Shown in pieces: positions 20,701 through 24,419 of a stretch of 24,419 nucleotides of DNA. A program made the position numbers and the translations under genes. Numbering within the stretch: the first letter of the stretch is position 1; each line of letters starts with the position of its first letter. A model generated the notes under the pieces. It was not told the origin of the DNA. It made no database searches and saw only the letters and a program-made list of their open reading frames with translations. Source of the DNA: Podochytrium sp. JEL0797 (Eukaryota; Chytridiomycota; Chytridiomycetes; Chytridiales; Chytriomycetaceae); assembly GCA_027596195.1 (NCBI GenBank), contig JADGJG010000315.1, positions 1-24,419 on the forward strand. Direction: 5' to 3'.

Positions 20701-20706
20701 GCTCAT
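14716..20706 (-). CDS. Chitin synthase with myosin motor-like, cytochrome b5-like and DEK domains (class V type)
   Basis: Exons 20706-20345, 20285-18647, 18595-16611, 16548-16263, 16193-15570, 15503-15366 and 15297-14716; 1871 residues, the size expected of myosin-motor chitin synthases. It polymerises GlcNAc from UDP-GlcNAc at the plasma membrane. The motor-like region (about 1-800) has P-loop GETATGKS at 122-129, [16 protein letters not shown], and DLPGS where myosins have a DxxGF switch II. Two membrane helices lie near 887-908 and 925-948, a cytochrome b5-like stretch ([16 protein letters not shown]) near 1086, and another helix near 1190-1215. The catalytic domain holds [36 protein letters not shown] (Asp1380/Asp1382), [21 protein letters not shown] (1494-1496) and the chitin synthase signature QRRRW (1533-1537), then a membrane bundle. 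A Gln/Gly/Tyr-rich linker leads to a DEK C-terminal domain (about 1815-1871). Introns 18596-18646 (51 nt) and 16194-16262 (69 nt) are in frame without stops. Confidence 0.93.
15045..15063 (-). repeat. CAG trinucleotide repeat encoding polyglutamine
   Basis: A CTG run on the plus strand, CAG/CAA on the coding strand, encodes six Gln in the low-complexity linker between the chitin synthase membrane bundle and the DEK domain. The surrounding linker has imperfect repeats with the core SxYGxAYGQP. Confidence 0.8.
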
Positions 20707-21068
20707 AGTGAGCTTGTTGTTTTTTGGAGTCTTGCTGGGCAAGAAAAAAAATTTGTTGCTGTTCTTTTGCCAGGGTCGGGGGGGGTCCTTCGAGAAGCCC
20801 CACCCACGGGAAAGCCATGCGGAGAGCTTTAAACCCACATTCCACTTGCGTTCTATAAACACTCACTCCACTTAACCCTTTTACCCTCTCCCTGCCTCAC
20901 TATCGAGCATCGCCTTCCAATCGCGAAAATACGACCAGCAAAGTTCAAATCCAATCGTGGATTCGATCTTTGCTTCTTGTCGTGATCATATGTTGGAAAT
21001 GATGGCATTTCTCAGCGTTTACTCATGCCCATCACGAAGACATTAATAGGCATCTCTTTTTCGTTTCC
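20707..21068. other. Promoter region of the chitin synthase; no gene recognised
   Basis: Lies between the chitin synthase start (minus strand) and the 3' end of a small minus-strand gene model. It contains G-rich CGGGGGGGTCC near 20777 and an A/T-rich block near 20740-20760. TTTATAG on the minus strand near 20851 could be a TATA-like element about 150 nt upstream of the ATG. No motif-supported frame was found. Confidence 0.35.
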
Positions 21069-21850
21069 TCAAAAAGCATGTAACGCGTTTGCCTCCGTCA
21101 CCTCTGAACCCCACTTATGCCAAGTCAGGTGCTCGAACCCTGTAACAAAATGAACGACATCGGTGTAATAATTATAAAAGGAGAAGAGTGGAAAGAAATA
21201 TCTGAAGTCGAGGTAAGTGGAAGTGGAAAATCGCATCAGAGACCAGGAGAATACGATGAAATGAACAGGAAGACTAATCAATATTTTTAGTGATTACAGT
21301 TTAAAAAATTAGTGAAGTTAACAACATGCGAAATATCGAGCTGCCGCGACGCATGCTCTCCACAGATTCCCAACTCGGCTTGCAGGCTCGAAGGGAATGC
21401 CCCAAGCTTCCGGTCCACCCACCACTCTCTCGCCATGGATGTATTCTGGGCTCATCTGGAAGGTATTTTAAGAAGTTTCTCCGCTTTGAATAATAGGCAT
21501 TTCACATCCTCCAAAACACCCGCTGGGAACGATTCAAAACCAGCCATCAAAGCGTTTTCGGATTTGTCCTGGATTTCTGGGACGTCGATTCGGGCACCGG
21601 CACCAAGCGCATCAAGACTTGACGAGACTATAGCGACCACGTCAATGTTTCGGCGCGCGTCCAAATCACTCGCCACCATCTCATCACACTCCTTAAATCC
21701 AGGATCAGGAAACGATTCCAAAACGAAGTCACGCGACGCGACGGGAGGCGAGGGGATTCCTGACACCGCCGCGTTTGCGGAATTGGCGAACTTCTGGAGA
21801 AGCAAAAAAAGTGCGCAATCAAAACCACACGTTCTCGCACCTACCAGCAT
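21069..21850 (-). CDS. Hypothetical small protein, four-exon model
   Basis: Exons 21850-21845, 21793-21506, 21445-21298 and 21139-21069 join in phase to 170 residues. No family is recognised. The coding sense rests on composition: DFVLESFPDPGFKECDEMVA, ARIDVPEIQDKSENALMAGF, MAREWWVDRKLGAF, QAELGICGEHASRQLDI and FEHLTWHKWGSEVTEANAL. Three acceptors follow pyrimidine-rich tracts (TTTGCTTCTCCAG, CATTTTGTTACAG) or CCCAG. The 6-nt first exon is suspicious: the intron 21794-21844 is 51 nt, in frame and stop-free, so retention would give a longer N-terminus with a hydrophobic CALFLLL, and an upstream exon is also possible. A competing plus-strand frame (21312-21866, 184 codons) overlaps, but long antisense frames are common in this window. 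Confidence 0.4.
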
Positions 21851-22968
21851 ATATAATCACTCTTGAATTCTTGTGTCTTGGAATTCTTGTATCAACCCTC
21901 ATTGTTTTTCCCTACAAGGCCGAATTCTTGAAAAGGAGAGTCAAAAGCTGTATCAGAACGAGTACATGCCGACTGAAAGTGGTCAAACCGTTTGTGATTG
22001 CCCGCTGAATGCCTCTGTGAAAGACTGTGTTTCGTTCGCTGTTGCTTTCGGTGAGAACTGAGGCTGGGCAGCAAGAGTTTGGTGTTACTAAGAGCGGGGT
22101 TCAAACGGCTTGGCATCAAATAACGAATGAGGCCGCGTGTTCACCAATCGACACGTATTCAGATATCGGCACAGTTCATTTATTCAAACACGAGACATAA
22201 AACCAAATGGTAAAAGAAAGATTTGATAATGGGGGGTTCGTGTCACGACGCCTGTGAATCAAATACCGTCCACTCACCTGGGGACACACTGAACCGGCAA
22301 TAACGACCGGTGAGACGAGATGGAAAAGTATGTACTTGTAGAAAGGAAGTCGGCAGAGCGGGTTCGTGCAAGACGCTCGCAGCTGGCGGGAATCGAAACA
22401 ACTAGGCTGAAAAAAAACGTGCAGTATGGCTTACAGTATACAGTGATTCAGCAGAGAGATGCAGCGACAGAGCAAGATAACCAGTAGAGAAGGGAAGAGG
22501 AAGGAAGGCTGGCTCACGTGTTTGCCACAAAAACGGAATTTTCGCAAAAACACACGCAGCCCAACACAAACCAGTCGGATTCCAACCAAAGGCGTAGATT
22601 GGAACTTTCCTAGCAGCCAGACATACCACAGCGAGACATGGTGAGTGACAGGCATCGCGTCTGGGCTTGAGAGAGCCTGTGGGGGTGTGGGGGTGAGTGA
22701 GGGAGGGGCTTTGTTTTTACTGGGATACCTGAACAAAAAACCAAACACGACAGCCCCTTACTGTGTCCATGAGAGTGAGAACAGCACTGAGCACGACAGC
22801 AACATGGATGACGGAGAGTGCGGGGGATGGATCAGGTGAGTCTCCTAGCGGGTCAAAAAGTCATCAGCCACACAACAAAGTCATCACACACCCACCCCCG
22901 AGAGTCCTTTTTAACTCTCACTTCCGTGACCCCTCGACCCCTCAGCCACATCTCCACACCCTCGCGCA
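21851..22968. other. Unresolved region with exon-like pieces on both strands
   Basis: No gene model holds together here. Pieces worth recording: on the plus strand 21919-22061, after acceptor CCCTACAAG, encodes QKLYQNEYMPTESGQTVCDC and ends AVAFGEN-stop; it would join in phase to the plus-strand frame ending near 21807. On the minus strand an ATG at 22805 begins MLLSCSVLFSLSWT, which looks like a signal peptide, followed by GTAAGG. Minus-strand 22410-22275 encodes a Cys-containing hydrophobic stretch (YKYILFHLVSPVVIAGSVC) between TTTTTTTTCAG and GTGAGT, and AATAAA occurs at about 22170-22175 on the minus strand. Together these suggest a small secreted or membrane protein gene on the minus strand whose internal exons I cannot place. 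Confidence 0.3.
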
Positions 22969-23301
22969 TCACTCGTCCTCGTTTAGGCTTCGCACTGCTT
23001 CAGACAGAATATCCCCGATTGCTTTGCTGTCCATCAACACACCCTCCCCTGATCCCCCTTCGCGAAAAAAATATTCCACCCATCTCGCGAATACCACTTG
23101 GAATCTGTCGCTCCATTTCCGCGCGATCGCATTGCCGCCGTGACTTCAAATCTCTCTCTGATTTGTCTCGTTGAGCCCGTGTATAATTGCTCGCTTTGCG
23201 CAATGCCGATGACTGTTCGAGACTCACTTTGCTTGTTGGGTTATTGAGCTCCCCAATCGACGCCATGGCCGCCCGAGGAGAACTGACTGGATGTTGATCA
23301 T
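22969..23301 (-). CDS. Hypothetical small protein, two exons
   Basis: Exons 23301-23228 and 23143-22969 with an 84-nt intron (GTGAGT donor, TTTGAAG acceptor) give 82 residues. The second exon is the convincing part: NAIARKWSDRFQVVFARWVE, YFFREGGSGEGV, LMDSKAIGDILSEAVRSLNE and a stop. No family is recognised, and there is no signal peptide or membrane segment. The first exon (MINIQSVLLGRPWRRLGSS) is less certain, because another frame across it (GELNNPTSK before the same donor) is equally open but does not join in phase to the second exon. The start is about 170 nt from the plus-strand model at 23474, so the two may share a divergent promoter. Confidence 0.35.
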
Positions 23302-23473
23302 TTGATGCGGTCACTGTGCAGAAGTTGTCCCAGCGGAAGGGACGGGACATTTCAGACACGAGAGACGAGGGGAGCGCTCCTTGCACCATGGTTTTGCGAG
23401 GACGACCCGCCACGTTTCAGAAATCGCTCCTATATCGCGCGTATCGAATATCCCACACATCCCGTCCGAAGTG

Positions 23474-24352
23474 ATGCCCCTCTCCCGATGTCCGCGTGTT
23501 GTTGGGTCAGGTGCGTCTCGATTTGGAACAAGTTGTGCAGAAACTCGTGGCGTCGTTGGTCCTCAACCACGCCCCCCTCTCCAGGCACAGACCCCGACAC
23601 TCGCCACCGTCTCGAATGATCAGCGGAACGTATTTCAGAGCCCGCGGAGGCTGTATTTGGTGGAGGGGAGTGGGGGAGGGGGGAGGTTGCGTATTTTTGG
23701 AGCCTGATTTTGAAACACGGCTCCAGAAAAAGAGGACAACCAACGACTTCACCGCGATGATTCCTGATCTACGTATCTCGACTATCCAAGAACTTCACGA
23801 AAGTATTCGTTCGAGTTGTGACTCTCTCTCGCGCTCTCCACTAAAATTTCGGGTTAAGTCGGGATCACCACCTGCAAAACGTAAGAGCAACCGCCTCGAA
23901 TTGAACGCGATAATCTCCATTATTTCGTCAATACGAAGCAAATTCCTTAATATACTCCCGAGATGAATCATTACGCGTCTATTGGAAGGCAAGAGCCGCA
24001 GAGACGTGTCCGGCAACACGCCAGTCTCAGGCCCGAAACGCGTACAACACAGCGGATATTGGCACCGTTGCTTCTCTTGATTCGAAAGGGGAAGTTTGGC
24101 CTTGAATTGCTTTTTCGAAAAAAGCAACCATTGAACGCGATTTATCATTTGCGTGAATACAAAGTCACCCCGCCCCAATGACGGACTCCACGTCATCACT
24201 CCTCATCGCTCAACTCCCTGGTTGAGGACAAAGGTGGCTCCGCTTCTCCGATGGGCGATTCTCCGAACTCCGAGAGAATTTTTTTGGACACACGCCCCCT
24301 TGAAATGATTGATTCTCTTCTCCCGACTTTTTCTAAGCAAGAGCGCTTCTAA
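23474..24352 (+). CDS. Hypothetical protein, four-exon model, possibly 5'-incomplete
   Basis: Exons 23474-23659, 23727-23880, 23963-24093 and 24227-24352 join in phase to 198 residues. The donors are GTGGAG, GTAAGA and GTTTGG; acceptors are GGCTCCAG, ACTCCCGAG and CTGGTTGAG, with branch-like CCTGAT, CTTAAT and CTCAAC. Protein-like stretches are QTPTLATVSNDQRNVFQSPR, IPDLRISTIQELHESIRSSC, YWKARAAETCPATRQSQARN, AYNTADIGTVASLDSKGE and LDTRPLEMIDSLLPTFSKQE. No domain or family is recognised. The frame stays open upstream of the ATG, so an earlier exon may exist. An alternative last part beginning at an ATG at 23963 (donor after 24152, acceptor before 24234) is also in phase, so the third exon is uncertain while the final exon is the best-looking piece. 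Confidence 0.4.
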
Positions 24353-24381
24353 TGTCAATATCGAAAGAACTAGTGGCGAAT

Positions 24382-24402
24382 GGGGGGGGGGGGGGGGGGG
24401 GG
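24382..24402. repeat. Homopolymer tract G21
   Basis: Uninterrupted run of 21 G beginning 30 nt after the stop of the plus-strand model at 23474-24352 and 17 nt from the right edge. It is the longest of the four poly-C/poly-G runs here. Confidence 0.9.
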
Positions 24403-24419
24403 AAACACATCACGATACC

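Noticed and set aside
23375..23413. AT-hook-like GRPRK at the start of a minus-strand frame
   Set aside because: A single short basic motif in a frame that does not join in phase to the convincing downstream exon.

Overview
The window looks like nuclear DNA from an early-diverging fungus, probably a chytrid. Genes are split by many short introns, mostly about 51-123 nt, with GTNNGT-type donors and CAG/TAG acceptors. There is a giant chitin synthase carrying a myosin-like motor, a cytochrome b5-like segment and a DEK C-terminal domain, and coding and non-coding DNA have similar mid-range GC. This placement is inference from gene content; no rRNA, tRNA, CRISPR array or intact transposon was recognised.

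Layout, left to right. (1) 107-1398 (+): the C-terminal third of condensin subunit SMC2, in six exons, tail to tail with the next gene. (2) From 1460 to 20706 every recognised gene is on the minus strand: an unrecognised conserved-looking protein (1460-2521); a proline-rich transglutaminase-like (KY/CYK3-type) protein (2860-4786); a decayed partial copy (about 5285-5790) of the 3' end of a membrane-protein gene; a Ser/Ala-rich gene of up to 11 exons (6189-8327); the intact membrane-protein gene with three CX2H...HX4C modules in its tail (8895-10777); an AKR7-type aldo-keto reductase (10954-12163); a DUF885 metallopeptidase-like protein (12366-14270); and the class V-like chitin synthase (14716-20706). 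(3) From 20870 to the right end the DNA is harder to read. Three small phase-consistent gene models are offered: 21069-21850 (-), 22969-23301 (-) and 23474-24352 (+). The stretch 21851-22968 is unresolved.

There is no sign of a shared pathway. SMC2 (mitosis), the CYK3-like transglutaminase protein and the chitin synthase could all touch cell division and wall building, but that is only a loose thematic link. Gene models were built by hand by matching reading frame, splice sites and intron phase. They are strong for SMC2, the reductase, the DUF885 protein, the chitin synthase, the transglutaminase-like protein and the membrane protein. They are weaker for the Ser-rich gene and the right-end genes.

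The most interesting items are the triplicated Cys/His module in a single-pass membrane protein and its decayed neighbour copy; the exon-and-intron duplications in the Ser-rich gene, with unusually short introns; in-frame stop-free introns, one of them inside the chitin synthase catalytic core; and long poly-C/poly-G tracts, two of them about 52 nt upstream of start codons.
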